A stretch of 64,000 bases of DNA from JBCAXA01 sp038534295. GTDB taxonomy: Bacteria > Pseudomonadota > Gammaproteobacteria > Steroidobacterales > Woeseiaceae. Positions within the stretch are counted from its first letter, which is position 1; every line of letters begins with the position of its first letter. The position numbers and the translations under genes were made by a program. Where the stretch lies: the NCBI GenBank assembly GCA_038534295.1, contig JBCAXA010000002.1:733137-797136 (forward strand), given 5' to 3'. The notes below the pieces were generated by a model, which worked only from the letters and a program-made list of their open reading frames with translations, searched no databases and had not been told where the DNA came from. Shown here piece by piece: positions 1 to 8,809 of this stretch.

Positions 1-70
1 CAACCAGCTGACCGACCAGACCACCAACATCCAGCCCGGAGCCGATCCCGGTAGAAACAATCCCAACCAT
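1..70 (-). CDS. fliD: FliD flagellar cap protein, N-terminal fragment
   Basis: Only the first 23 codons lie in the window; the rest runs off the left edge. The visible peptide starts MVGIVSTGIGSGLDVGGLV, which matches the conserved FliD N-terminus (GIGSGLD-x-x-x-LV). FliD caps the growing filament and helps flagellin fold at the tip. It lies 19 nt after flaG on the same strand, as in the common fliC-flaG-fliD order. No strong ribosome binding site is visible before the ATG, so translation may be coupled to flaG. Confidence 0.85.
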   Translation of the reverse strand, partial: MVGIVSTGIGSGLDVGGLVGQLV

Positions 71-89
71 AGCAGCGGCGCGTTAGCGC

Positions 90-494
90 TCAGGCCTCAG
101 TATCAATCAGCGACAAAGCGTCGCTGTTGGCAAAGCGCATCCGTTCGAGCACTTCTTCCGACGGGATCTGCCGGATGAGCTCGTCGGTCTCGCGGTCGTA
201 AACTTGGATGACTGACGTATTGGCGTCGTCGTCGAACTGGAACCGCAGTTGGCGGGCGATATTGGCTGCTTTGCTGTTGAGCGCTTCAACCAACTCGGCA
301 AGCTGCGCGGAATCCAGCTCCGCTACCGACGCTTCCGACTCTTTATCAGCAGCAGCGGTTTCTACCGCCAGACCGACACGACTCGCGATGTCCGCGTCCG
401 AGATCGGTGTCGGCTGCGTAGCGCGCTTACCCTGTCCGTTCGTCAGGACCGTCGGCGTATTTGTCAGTACTGTTGTCGTTAGTTCTGGCTTCAT
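90..494 (-). CDS. flaG: FlaG family protein
   Basis: This 134-residue protein has a low-complexity Thr/Gln-rich N-terminal half. Its conserved C-terminal half (about residues 60-130) has the FlaG pattern: a helix with LVEALN, then LRFQFDDD, VIQVYDRETDELIRQIP and the E-x-x-L end. FlaG proteins affect filament length and swimming in polar flagellates, but their biochemical role is not settled. It lies between fliC and fliD. A good Shine-Dalgarno sequence (AAGGAG, about 502-507) sits 6 nt before the ATG. A hairpin in the fliC-flaG gap probably lowers its expression relative to fliC. Confidence 0.9.
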   Translation of the reverse strand: MKPELTTTVLTNTPTVLTNGQGKRATQPTPISDADIASRVGLAVETAAADKESEASVAELDSAQLAELVEALNSKAANIARQLRFQFDDDANTSVIQVYDRETDELIRQIPSEEVLERMRFANSDALSLIDTEA

Positions 495-523
495 TGTCCT
501 CTCCTTACTTGGCTAGGAGGAGC

Positions 524-545
524 TGGTCGGCATCCCTGCCGACCA
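524..545 (-). terminator. Hairpin between fliC and flaG (partial terminator or processing site)
   Basis: Perfect 8-bp inverted repeat TGGTCGGC / GCCGACCA with a 6-nt loop, in the 74-nt gap between fliC and flaG. It has no U-run, so it is not a classical intrinsic terminator. It could stabilise the 3' end of the abundant fliC message or cause partial read-through into flaG-fliD. The role is inferred from position. Confidence 0.45.
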
Positions 546-568
546 ACATCCGGACAATCAGACCTTCA

Positions 569-1975
569 TTACTGCAGCAGACTCAGTACCAGCTGCGGCT
601 GGGCGTTGGCCTGTGACAACACAGCCACGCCTGCCTGCTGGAGAATCTGCGCTTTGGTCAGCGCCGCCGTCTCCGCGGCGAAATCAGCATCGAGGATCCG
701 GCCACGAGATGCCGACAGGTTCTCACTGACGGTTTCGAGGTTCGTAATCGTCGACTCGAAGCGGTTTTGGATAGCACCAAGATCACTTCGCAGATTGCTG
801 ACGGTGGTCAACGCCGCATCGATACGCGAGATCGTGTCGTTGGCCGCAGAAACCGTCGTGACGCTAATGTCATTGAGCGTGCTTTGATCAGTCGCGATAC
901 TGTTGGCGAGACCAAGCTCAGCAAACTGGCCGGTTAGCGTGATGTTCTCAGCGGCCGTCAACGTTACCGTGCCGATGGTTGTCGCGTCGGAACCGTTAGC
1001 GGCAACGGCATCAGCGATACCGCCCGCACCGCCCGCACCGAAGTTTTCCTGAGCGACGATATTCCGGCCGTCGGCCGCGACCAACGTCAGGTTGCCGCTG
1101 TCAAAGGTTGCGGTAACGCCGGTTTGGCTGGCGAACAGGTTGATCTGCGTGGCGGCTTCACTACCGTCGATCGTTTCGGTCGTCAGATCGAAAGCGCTGT
1201 AGATGTCGACACCGTTGATCGTCAGCGAGTACGTGTCAGTAGCCGAACCGCCGGTAACGTTCGTGAACGCACCGGTGACTTCGGTGTTCGCGGTTGCGGT
1301 CAAGCCCGGGACACCGGAGGCGTTGATTGCCGCGACTTTGTCCTGGGCACTGTTCGAATCGGACGCACCGACCGACACCGCTTCGCCCTGCCCGATGGCG
1401 ATTGTCAAACCGCCTGCGGTCAACGCAGTCGTCGTTGCCTGGCCAGTAGCCGTCGCGATCTGACCGATCTGGCCGGACCGAAGGCCCGTCGTGAGGTTGA
1501 CAGCGATCGTTTCACCGACGTTTGCGCCGACCTGGAACTGCGCCGTGCCAAACGTGCCATCGAGCACTTTCGTGCCGTTGAACGACGTTTGCGTCGCAAT
1601 ACGATCGATCTCAGCGATCCGCTGCTGCGCTTCCGCATCGAGTGCGGCCCGGTCAGAGGCCGAGTTCGTGGCGTTCGCCGACTGTACGGCCAGCTCTCGA
1701 ATTCGCTGCAAGTTGTTGCTGAGCTCGGCGATGGCCGATTCGGCAGTCTGCGCGAGCGAAATACCGTCGTTGGCATTCCTGACGGCCTGATTCAAACCGC
1801 GAATCTGGGTTGAAAACCGTTCCGAAATGGCGAGACCGGCCGCATCGTCTTTGGCGCTGTTGATTCGTAGACCTGTCGACAGTCGCTCCAACGCTGTGTC
1901 CAGGGCGCCCTGCGACCGGTTAAGGTTTCGCTGCGCGTTCAATGACGCAACGTTAGTGTTAATCGACTGTACCAT
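569..1975 (-). CDS. fliC: Flagellin
   Basis: Flagellin of 468 residues. The N-terminal D0/D1 helices are unmistakable (MVQSINTNVASLNAQRNLN, ERLSTGLRINSAKDDAAGLAI), as is the C-terminal D1/D0 part ending VLSQANAQPQLVLSLLQ. The variable centre (about residues 175-370) contains a flagellin hook-IN-like repeat (SLTINGVDI ... GVTATFDSGNLTLVAADGR). There is no cysteine and no signal peptide, as expected for type III export. The start is supported by GAGGAG 8 nt upstream. A consensus sigma-28 promoter lies about 100 nt upstream, so the gene should be expressed only after FlgM is exported. Confidence 0.97.
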   Translation of the reverse strand: MVQSINTNVASLNAQRNLNRSQGALDTALERLSTGLRINSAKDDAAGLAISERFSTQIRGLNQAVRNANDGISLAQTAESAIAELSNNLQRIRELAVQSANATNSASDRAALDAEAQQRIAEIDRIATQTSFNGTKVLDGTFGTAQFQVGANVGETIAVNLTTGLRSGQIGQIATATGQATTTALTAGGLTIAIGQGEAVSVGASDSNSAQDKVAAINASGVPGLTATANTEVTGAFTNVTGGSATDTYSLTINGVDIYSAFDLTTETIDGSEAATQINLFASQTGVTATFDSGNLTLVAADGRNIVAQENFGAGGAGGIADAVAANGSDATTIGTVTLTAAENITLTGQFAELGLANSIATDQSTLNDISVTTVSAANDTISRIDAALTTVSNLRSDLGAIQNRFESTITNLETVSENLSASRGRILDADFAAETAALTKAQILQQAGVAVLSQANAQPQLVLSLLQ

Positions 1976-2005
1976 TACATTAGCTCCTCAAATCTCAAGT
2001 CGACG

Positions 2006-2027
2006 CTTTGCGCCACGGGGCGCAAAG
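2006..2027 (-). promoter_or_regulatory. Hairpin in the fliC 5' leader
   Basis: Perfect 9-bp inverted repeat CTTTGCGCC / GGCGCAAAG closed by a tetraloop, inside the fliC leader between the sigma-28 promoter and the start codon. It ends about 30 nt before the ATG, so it does not cover the ribosome binding site. A stable leader hairpin often protects abundant flagellin mRNA or is a target of RNA-binding regulators. The function here is inferred. Confidence 0.5.
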
Positions 2028-2077
2028 TGATGCAACGGCTTAGCCGACTCTGCGGACGGATTGGCCGTTCAGGAGCG

Positions 2078-2104
2078 TTATCGACCGTTTCGCCGGAAGC
2101 TTGA
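2078..2104 (-). promoter_or_regulatory. Sigma-28 (FliA) promoter of fliC
   Basis: On the minus strand: TCAAGCTT, 11-nt spacer, GTCGATAA. The consensus is TAAAGTTT-N11-GCCGATAA, so spacing is exact and the -10 box matches at 7 of 8 positions. It predicts a leader of about 95 nt. Confidence 0.85.
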
Positions 2105-2168
2105 GGGAGGGCGTGATTTTTTTGACGCAGCGCACAGAAAGTCCTGTGCGGCCCGTCGCCAAACGTGC

Positions 2169-3365
2169 TCAAAGCACGTTAAACAAAGACAGGCCTTGCG
2201 TTCGAACGAACGCTTGCTGAGCTGCCTCGAGCGCCGTCAGTTGCTGGCTGAGCTGACTGATGGCGGCGGTGTAGTCGAGATCGCGCAGGTCCGCCAGCGC
2301 CTCGCGGCCCAGCAGCTCGAACCCGGTGTTGAGATCGCGCTGCGCGTCGATCGATTCCAGCCGAGAACCGACGCTGGTGCGCGTCTCCAACACGATACCA
2401 ATCGCCTGATCGAGGTTTTCTAAGCCGCGATTTAGCGCGCTTGCCTGCTGCGCCAGTGCCGCGTCCGAGCTTGCGCCGGATTCGAGCACCGTTGCGATAT
2501 CGTCAAGGGTCGCGAACACATCGCGATAACCGGCCGCGGCAATCGTGAACTCATCGCCGATGGCGGGCTGGCCATCGATCTCAACGGCGATCCCGTTCGT
2601 TGCAATAGCATCGCCGGGTGCAAACGTACCACTCGCAACGACCGCGCCGACCCCGTCGACGATGTCGTAGGCATCAGCAGCAGTAAAGCGAACCGTCAGC
2701 GACTCGCCGCCATAGACGCCGGCCGTGATCACACTTTGCCGCGCAACGATTCCGGTGCCGGTGTTGGCGTTGGCGGCTGCCGTCGTGAAAACCCCGTTGG
2801 CCCGCGGCACGCGCATGAAGATCTGATCGCCACTGTCGCCAGATTCGACAAACAGACTCTCCCCTATTTGGATCTGTCGTTGCCCCTGATCGCCAACGTA
2901 GTCGACTGCCGCACCGCTGGCGACAAACGGAACCTCAGTGTCACGATTGCCTGCAAACAAATACCGACCGCGACCGTTCTCGGTGTTCGCAATATCGACG
3001 AGCTGAGCTCGAATCTCGCGCAGTTCGACCGCAATGAAGCCGCGCGTCTCTTGGGTCTGGGTGGCGTTGGACGCCTGCAAGACCAGCTCACGCGAGCGCT
3101 GCAGCAGATCGTTGACGCTCGCGAGCGCCGCCTCCTCACGCTGCAGACGGACTTCTGCATTCGTGGCGTTGCGCGAGTACTGCGCGAGCTCGGCCAAATT
3201 TTGCTCGAACAACAGGACTTCGGCGGCGCCATACGGATCGTCGGCCGGCGTCACAATTCGCGAGCCGGTCGCAATTTGTTCCTGGGCGCGCGCCGCCGCG
3301 GCAGCCGATGCCGTCAGCTGCGCCAGCGCACGGTTAAACGTATCGAGGGTGGGTACCCGGGTCAT
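2169..3365 (-). CDS. flgL: FlgL hook-filament junction protein
   Basis: FlgL (HAP3) of 398 residues joins the hook-FlgK zone to the filament. The N-terminal helix resembles flagellin (MTRVPTLDTFNRALAQL, IATGSRIVTPADDPYGAAEVL). The family motif ENGRGRYLFAGN is present near residues 128-139, and the C-terminal helix ends in the expected coiled region. The ATG overlaps the flgK stop (ATGA), so it is probably translationally coupled. It is the last gene of the flgB-L operon; fliC has its own promoter downstream. Confidence 0.95.
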   Translation of the reverse strand: MTRVPTLDTFNRALAQLTASAAAAARAQEQIATGSRIVTPADDPYGAAEVLLFEQNLAELAQYSRNATNAEVRLQREEAALASVNDLLQRSRELVLQASNATQTQETRGFIAVELREIRAQLVDIANTENGRGRYLFAGNRDTEVPFVASGAAVDYVGDQGQRQIQIGESLFVESGDSGDQIFMRVPRANGVFTTAAANANTGTGIVARQSVITAGVYGGESLTVRFTAADAYDIVDGVGAVVASGTFAPGDAIATNGIAVEIDGQPAIGDEFTIAAAGYRDVFATLDDIATVLESGASSDAALAQQASALNRGLENLDQAIGIVLETRTSVGSRLESIDAQRDLNTGFELLGREALADLRDLDYTAAISQLSQQLTALEAAQQAFVRTQGLSLFNVL

Positions 3366-5251
3366 CGACGCACCGCACCGATGAGTTCGTCGAATAAACT
3401 GTTCGCGATCGCAACCAGTTGAGTAGCCGCCTGGTAGGCCTGCTGAAAGCGCACGAGGTTGGCCGCTTCCTCATCGAGATCGACCCCGCTGACGGCTTGT
3501 TGCTCGCGGACGGCTGCTTCTAGCAGAGCGTCCTGTGCCTCAATTGAGGCTTGCAAGTTACGTGTCCGCACCCCACTGTCGGTGACGATCTGTCCATAGC
3601 TTGCTACCAGGCCGCTGCGACCGCCATCGAGAATGCCGGCATCGCGTTGACCGGCAAACAGCAGCGCATTGCGGTTGTCGCCAGGCGCGTTGGTATTAGC
3701 GCTCAGCGTGAACTGATCACCAGCGGTCGGTGCACCGCTAATCGTAAACTCGATGCCGTTGAGGACAATCGGATCCCCACTGACATAGGCGAAGGTACCA
3801 GCGCCATTGACCTGATACGTATTCGCGTCGAGAAACTCGATCGTGCTCGTTGCCAGCAGGTTGGGATCGGTTACGTCCGTTGTTCGATTGATCTCGATGC
3901 TGCCATTACCAACGTTCGTCAACGCCGCGCTCGCCGAGACCGGCGCGGCAAAGGCCAGACCGTCGGTGTCGGTCAGCGCAAGGCGGATACCGTTGGCGGC
4001 ACCACGCGTTGGCTCAACCGCAAACCGGTCGCCGGCCGTTGGCGTACCGCTGACGACCAGCGATAGCCCATCGAAGACCAGCGGATCGGCACCGGTGCCG
4101 GTCCCCGTTAGCGTGACGACCGCGCCATCACTTTGGCGCAGCGCCTGATAGCCGGTGCCGTCGTAGAGCAGCTCGTAGGAGTCGCCCGTCAGCGCACCTA
4201 GGTCGCTGACTGTCACCGCGACGTTGCCGGTGCCGACATTCGACGTGGCCGGTCGCGCGTCGGGCGCACCAGTCAGCGAGAAGACATCGCCGCCAAAGGC
4301 ACCGTTGAGATCCAAGCCCTCGGCGGACTGCGCGTTGATCGTGGTTGCGAGGGCGAACGCCGTTCGGCCGAGTTGGTCGAGCGAGCGATCGACGAGATCT
4401 GTGCGCGCATCGATCAATCCGCCGAGCTGGCCGCTGGTCGGATCGATGGGTGCCTGACTGCCGGTAACGCCGGACCGGAGTTCGACCCGTAAGCGGCTCG
4501 CATCCAACGGATCGGCTTCGACAGCCAAGGTATTTGCGCCGGCGCCGGTCACCAGCGAATAGCCCGGCAAGGCCACGACATTGACCGCGCCATCGCTGTC
4601 TTCGACGGTCTCAATGCCAATCAATTCAGCCAATTGGGTCAATGCTAGATCGCGCTGATCCAGCAAGTCGTTCGGCGCAATCGGCGCATTATTGGTGCCA
4701 ACGATCCGTACATTCAGATCAGCAATCTCTGCCGTCAACGCATTGATCTCGTCAACGGTCGCCGCCAAATTGCGGTCGATCTCGTTGCCGATCTCAGCGA
4801 TCTCGCCGCCGACGCGATTGAACCGATTGGCGAGTGCCTCGGCTTGGCCGAGCACGACCTGGCGCAACTCGGTTGACGCGGGGTCGGCCGTCGCGTCCTG
4901 CAATGCGTCGAAAAACTGCTGAATGGTTGGCCCAACCCCAAGCTGCGGATCGGCCAGCAGGTTGTTGATGCGGTTCGAATAGTCGGACAAAGTCGACAGG
5001 CGACCGCTGCCCGACGAACCGTCGACAACAGTGTCAAACACGAAACTGTTGGTGAAACGTTCGAGGCCTTCTACCGTGACGCCGTTACCGAAGCTCGATC
5101 CAATGGTCCGCTGGACCTGCTGCGGCGCGAAGTCTACGCGCTGGCGTGAATAACCGGGCGTATTGACGTTTGCGATGTTTTGACCCGTGATATCAAGCGC
5201 TGCTCGGGTACCAATGAGCGCTGACAGTCCGGAGGTAAGAAAGCCCGTCAC
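3362..5251 (-). CDS. flgK: FlgK hook-associated protein 1
   Basis: FlgK (HAP1) of 629 residues, the first junction protein on the hook. The rod-hook N-terminus is clear (SALIGTRAALDITGQNIANV, NTPGYSRQRVDF), and the C-terminal helix carries the FlgK ending (SGVDLDEEAANLVRFQQAY). The gene starts with GTG, supported by GAGGAG 6-7 nt upstream. It has the usual family length plus domain repeats in the middle (about residues 350-530). It follows flgJ by 48 nt. I saw no separate sigma-28 promoter before it, so it seems to be expressed with the sigma-54 operon. Confidence 0.95.
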   Translation of the reverse strand: MTGFLTSGLSALIGTRAALDITGQNIANVNTPGYSRQRVDFAPQQVQRTIGSSFGNGVTVEGLERFTNSFVFDTVVDGSSGSGRLSTLSDYSNRINNLLADPQLGVGPTIQQFFDALQDATADPASTELRQVVLGQAEALANRFNRVGGEIAEIGNEIDRNLAATVDEINALTAEIADLNVRIVGTNNAPIAPNDLLDQRDLALTQLAELIGIETVEDSDGAVNVVALPGYSLVTGAGANTLAVEADPLDASRLRVELRSGVTGSQAPIDPTSGQLGGLIDARTDLVDRSLDQLGRTAFALATTINAQSAEGLDLNGAFGGDVFSLTGAPDARPATSNVGTGNVAVTVSDLGALTGDSYELLYDGTGYQALRQSDGAVVTLTGTGTGADPLVFDGLSLVVSGTPTAGDRFAVEPTRGAANGIRLALTDTDGLAFAAPVSASAALTNVGNGSIEINRTTDVTDPNLLATSTIEFLDANTYQVNGAGTFAYVSGDPIVLNGIEFTISGAPTAGDQFTLSANTNAPGDNRNALLFAGQRDAGILDGGRSGLVASYGQIVTDSGVRTRNLQASIEAQDALLEAAVREQQAVSGVDLDEEAANLVRFQQAYQAATQLVAIANSLFDELIGAVRR

Positions 5252-5299
5252 GTGCGTCTCCTCAAGGCGCGAGTCGTTAGTACGGCTCGACTCTCGCCG

Positions 5300-6166
5300 T
5301 TACCGTTGCATCGGCGATAGGCCGCCAAACTTTAGATGACCGACGGCCTGGCGCATTAAGTCGCTGTCGGCGACGGCAATCACCTTGGCCGCGTATTTGG
5401 GGTCGGTTGCGTAGCCGGCTCGACTCAACGACTCAGCGAAAGCGGCAACGTCACTACCTGCGTTGCGAACGTCCGCGTAGCGTTCGCTGCCGCCTAGAAA
5501 GGCCACATAGTCGTCAAAAGCGGCACCGCGACTCGGGTAAGCGCGAAAACGCGCTTGCTCACGCACGGCAATGCCATCGCGATGTTCGAGCGTGCTAAGG
5601 CGTACCTCGCTGCCGTTCCAACGACTGTCGGCTTTGATACCAAAGTAATTGTGCGCGTCATGGCCGTCTTCAGTACGCATGGCCCGCGCGCCCCAACCCG
5701 TTTCCAACGCCGCTTGCGCAACGATAGCCTTCGGGTTAACGCCGAGCGCCTCGGCAGCGCGTCGCGCGTATGGCCATAGATCTCTGACAAACTCCATTGG
5801 TGACGGTGCTCGATCGCCATTGACCGCCGTCGGCACAGCCGGACGGGCGATACCTTCAACACCGACGCTGGTTGGCAAAGACTCGCCACGCAGTTGCCTT
5901 GCGATCACCTCGGCGAGCCCGACACCCGGACCGCCCGCCACCGCGCCGGCCAGCTGCTGATCGAACATCTCCTGATAGAGTTTTGCGTCGCTGCCGCCGC
6001 CAAACAGCGAATCCTCCGGCAGCGCGGCGCGCATCGACTTCAACATCGTTTCGATGAATAGCGCCTCAAACTCCTCCGCTGCTGCCTGCACGGCATCTGC
6101 GGATTCCGTCGCAGCATCGCTGCGCATCGCGCTGAACCGCGCAAAATCGGTCACCAAGCCCGTCAT
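5300..6166 (-). CDS. flgJ: FlgJ rod assembly protein with peptidoglycan hydrolase domain
   Basis: Bifunctional FlgJ of 288 residues. The N-terminal rod-cap domain (about 25-105) has EEFEALFIETMLKSM and LYQEMFDQQLA. The C-terminal glucosaminidase-type domain (about 140-285) has AQAALETGWGARAM with the catalytic Glu, followed by HNYFGIKAD. It caps rod growth in the periplasm and cuts a hole in the peptidoglycan. It starts 2 nt after the flgI stop, in the normal order flgI-flgJ-flgK. Confidence 0.95.
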   Translation of the reverse strand: MTGLVTDFARFSAMRSDAATESADAVQAAAEEFEALFIETMLKSMRAALPEDSLFGGGSDAKLYQEMFDQQLAGAVAGGPGVGLAEVIARQLRGESLPTSVGVEGIARPAVPTAVNGDRAPSPMEFVRDLWPYARRAAEALGVNPKAIVAQAALETGWGARAMRTEDGHDAHNYFGIKADSRWNGSEVRLSTLEHRDGIAVREQARFRAYPSRGAAFDDYVAFLGGSERYADVRNAGSDVAAFAESLSRAGYATDPKYAAKVIAVADSDLMRQAVGHLKFGGLSPMQR

Positions 6167-6168
6167 GA

Positions 6169-7308
6169 TCAGATAACGATCAGCTCAGCACGCAGTGCGC
6201 CGGCCTGACGCAGTGCTTCGAGGATAGCCACGAGGTCGCCGGGCGCCGCCCCGACCTGGTTCACGGCCTCGACGATGTCGTTCAACATTGTCCCAGGCTC
6301 AAACAGAAACATGCTCGAGCCCTCCTCGCTTATTTCAACGTCGCTTGACGCGACGACCGCCGTTTCGCCGTTGCCGAACGGTTCCGGTTGGCTTACGAAT
6401 GCGTCTTCGCTAATGGTGACAACTAGGGAGCCGTGTGAAACCGCAGCTGGAGTCACCTGGACGTGACTACCAATGACGACGGTACCAGTGCGCGAATTCA
6501 CGATGACCCGCGCTGGCGCCTCACCCGGATCAACGTCGAGGTTTTCGAGTTCGGCGATGAAGGCGGTTCGCTGGGCGGGATCAACCGGTGCCGTGACCGA
6601 TATCGACACCGCATCGATTGCCGCGGCAACCCCGCCGCCCAGGGCGTCGTTGATCGTCCCGGCCAACCGCGTTGCCGTTGTGAAATCGGCGCGATTCAGA
6701 TTGAGCACGACCGGTTCGCCGCTCGGCAGACCTGCCGGCGAGTGGCGCTCTACCGTCGCGCCGCCCGGAATACGTCCCGCGCTTGGAATGTTGACAGTAA
6801 CGCTGGAGCCATCGAGGCCAGAGGCACCGAAGCCTCCGACAATGAGATTGCCTTGCGCAAGCGCATAGACCTCACCGTTGACACCGCGCAGCGGCGTCAA
6901 CAACAGGCTGCCACCGCGAAGGCTACCGGCGTTGCCGATCGACGCGACCGTGACATCGATTTTCGATCCGGTTTTGGCGAACGGCGGCAGCTCGGCGTGG
7001 ACTGAAACCGCTGCCACGTTCTGCAGCTGCGGCACGACGTTGTCGGGCAACGTAATACCGAACTGGGTCAGCATGTTGTTGAGGCTTTGCACCGTGAACG
7101 GCACCTGGGCAGTCTGGTCCCCGGTACCGTCGAGCCCCACCACCAGACCGTAGCCGATGAGTGCGTTACTGCGAACGCCGGCCACCTGCGCGAGGTCTTT
7201 AATCCGGTCACCGTACGCGGGACTCACGGTCATTGCGGCGAAAACGGCCACCGCGGCGACCCAACCAACGAACCGATGGCGGCAACACTGAATGATGTAG
7301 CTAGTCAT
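6169..7308 (-). CDS. flgI: FlgI P-ring protein
   Basis: FlgI of 379 residues forms the periplasmic P ring around the rod. A Sec signal peptide with a hydrophobic core near residues 14-30 ends around SPAYG. The mature part begins DRIKDLAQVAGVRSNALIGYG, followed by LVVGLDGTGDQT. The C-terminus has the conserved LNDIVEAVNQVGAAPGDLVAIL motif region. The product is exported by Sec, unlike the axial proteins. The gene lies 8 nt after flgH. Confidence 0.96.
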   Translation of the reverse strand: MTSYIIQCCRHRFVGWVAAVAVFAAMTVSPAYGDRIKDLAQVAGVRSNALIGYGLVVGLDGTGDQTAQVPFTVQSLNNMLTQFGITLPDNVVPQLQNVAAVSVHAELPPFAKTGSKIDVTVASIGNAGSLRGGSLLLTPLRGVNGEVYALAQGNLIVGGFGASGLDGSSVTVNIPSAGRIPGGATVERHSPAGLPSGEPVVLNLNRADFTTATRLAGTINDALGGGVAAAIDAVSISVTAPVDPAQRTAFIAELENLDVDPGEAPARVIVNSRTGTVVIGSHVQVTPAAVSHGSLVVTISEDAFVSQPEPFGNGETAVVASSDVEISEEGSSMFLFEPGTMLNDIVEAVNQVGAAPGDLVAILEALRQAGALRAELIVI

Positions 7309-7316
7309 GCTGAGCC

Positions 7317-8006
7317 TCAGAACGGATGCAGGATGGAAGAAAGAAAACGCTGCACGAACCCCATGCGGTTCGCAGCGTCGAGGACTCCCCGACCGCTATA
7401 GGCGATGCGGGCATCGGCAATTTGTGTCGACGAGATTGAATTGTCGTCGGCTATGTCGATCGAACGGACGATCCCGGACAGGCGAATGAACTCACGGCCT
7501 TGATTGATCGTGACCCATTTTTCGCCACGAATTCGCAGGTTGCCGTTCGGAAAGCGCTCGACGACCGTCACGGTGATGTCGCCGGTCAAGGAGTTGCTCT
7601 GGGCGCTGTCGCCCTCGCCGTCAAAGGTCTGGGACCCGGACAGCGAACTCGAGAGCAACGGAATGCCGTCCATTGTTATCGGCCGCCCGAACACGGTGGG
7701 ATTCTGATAATCGGCAGCCGAGTCTTTACTGATCGATGTGCTCGAGGATTTACTGGCCGACGTCGCTTCGGACAATCGCACCGTCAAAATGTCACCGACA
7801 CGACGTGCCCGAACGTCCTCGAACAAACGCAGGTCGAGTCCCGAACGATACACTGCGCCAGGTTCTCCCTCGGCAACAGTAATGACGACCGGCGGCGGTG
7901 GTTCGTACGAATCCATCAGCGGCGGTCGTGGCGCGCAACCGGCGGTAAGTAACGTTGTCGCCGCAAGCGCGGCGCAAAGCTTGAGTCGCGTCATGGTCGC
8001 ACTCAC
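7317..8006 (-). CDS. flgH: FlgH L-ring lipoprotein
   Basis: FlgH of 229 residues forms the outer-membrane L ring. The lipobox LLTAGC sits near residues 18-23. The conserved block RRVGDILTVRLSEATSASKSS follows, and the C-terminus has GEKWVTINQGREFIRLSGIVR. The start drawn is a GTG overlapping the flgG stop (GTGA); an ATG four codons later (7994) is equally plausible and gives a shorter signal sequence. Confidence 0.95.
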   Translation of the reverse strand: MSATMTRLKLCAALAATTLLTAGCAPRPPLMDSYEPPPPVVITVAEGEPGAVYRSGLDLRLFEDVRARRVGDILTVRLSEATSASKSSSTSISKDSAADYQNPTVFGRPITMDGIPLLSSSLSGSQTFDGEGDSAQSNSLTGDITVTVVERFPNGNLRIRGEKWVTINQGREFIRLSGIVRSIDIADDNSISSTQIADARIAYSGRGVLDAANRMGFVQRFLSSILHPF

Positions 8007-8788
8007 AGGTTGTTGGTCAGGTATTGCAGCATTTGGTCGTTGGTCGAAATCGCCTTGGAGTTCATCTCGTAGGCGCGTTGCGTTTCGATCATGTTGACGA
8101 GCTCCTCAACGACATTCACGTTGGCGCTCTCGAGTGCACCTTGCTGCAGCGTGCCGAGTCCGGTCAGCCCAGGCGTGCCGGTTTGCGCCGTGCCGCTAGA
8201 TGTCGTTTCCACATAGAGGTTTTCGCCGCGCGGCTGCAGACCCGACGGATTGGTGAAATCAGCGAGCTGCAGCGTGCCAACCTGCGACGTTGTCGATTGC
8301 CCCGGCAGCAGCACCGAGACAACGCCGTCCGAGCCGATCGTGACGCTCTGCGCGCCCTGCGGGATCGTCAGCGCCGGCTGCAGGCGATAGCCACTAGCCG
8401 TCACCATTTCACCCTGCGCGTTCATTTGAAAGCTGCCGTCGCGCGAATAGCCGAGCGTGCCGTCGGGCAGCGAGATTTGGAAAAACCCGCGGCCCTGAAT
8501 GGCAACATCCAACTGATTGCCGGTTTGCAAAATACCGCCCTGCGTGAATGCCTTCTCGGTGCCGACCACCCGTACGCCCGTACCGATGTTCAGACCGGAC
8601 GGCAGGACCGTGTCCTGCGAGCTCTGCGCGCCGGCCTGACGAACGTTTTGGTAGATCAGATCCTCGAATACAGCGCGTGTGCGTTTGAACCCGGTGGTGT
8701 TTACGTTGGCTAAGTTGTTCGACACGACCTCCATACGCGTTTGCTGTGCGTCGAGCCCCGTCTTGGCGATCCAGAGTGCTTGGTTCAT
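8003..8788 (-). CDS. flgG: FlgG distal rod protein
   Basis: FlgG of 261 residues, the usual length. The N-terminus reads MNQALWIAKTGLDAQQTRME followed by VVSNNLANVNTTGFKR. Mid-protein features are QGRGFFQI and YSRDGSF, and the C-terminus has ALESANVNVVEELVNMIETQ, the standard distal rod signature. It is exported by the flagellar type III system. It is separated by 21 nt from flgF. Confidence 0.96.
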   Translation of the reverse strand: MNQALWIAKTGLDAQQTRMEVVSNNLANVNTTGFKRTRAVFEDLIYQNVRQAGAQSSQDTVLPSGLNIGTGVRVVGTEKAFTQGGILQTGNQLDVAIQGRGFFQISLPDGTLGYSRDGSFQMNAQGEMVTASGYRLQPALTIPQGAQSVTIGSDGVVSVLLPGQSTTSQVGTLQLADFTNPSGLQPRGENLYVETTSSGTAQTGTPGLTGLGTLQQGALESANVNVVEELVNMIETQRAYEMNSKAISTNDQMLQYLTNNL

Positions 8789-8809
8789 GGGTGTTCCGTC
8801 CTTGCTGGC

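Noticed and set aside
1124..1813. 229-residue open frame antisense to fliC
   Set aside because: It lies wholly inside the well-supported flagellin gene, is Arg-rich as expected for antisense frames of GC-rich DNA, and matches no family.
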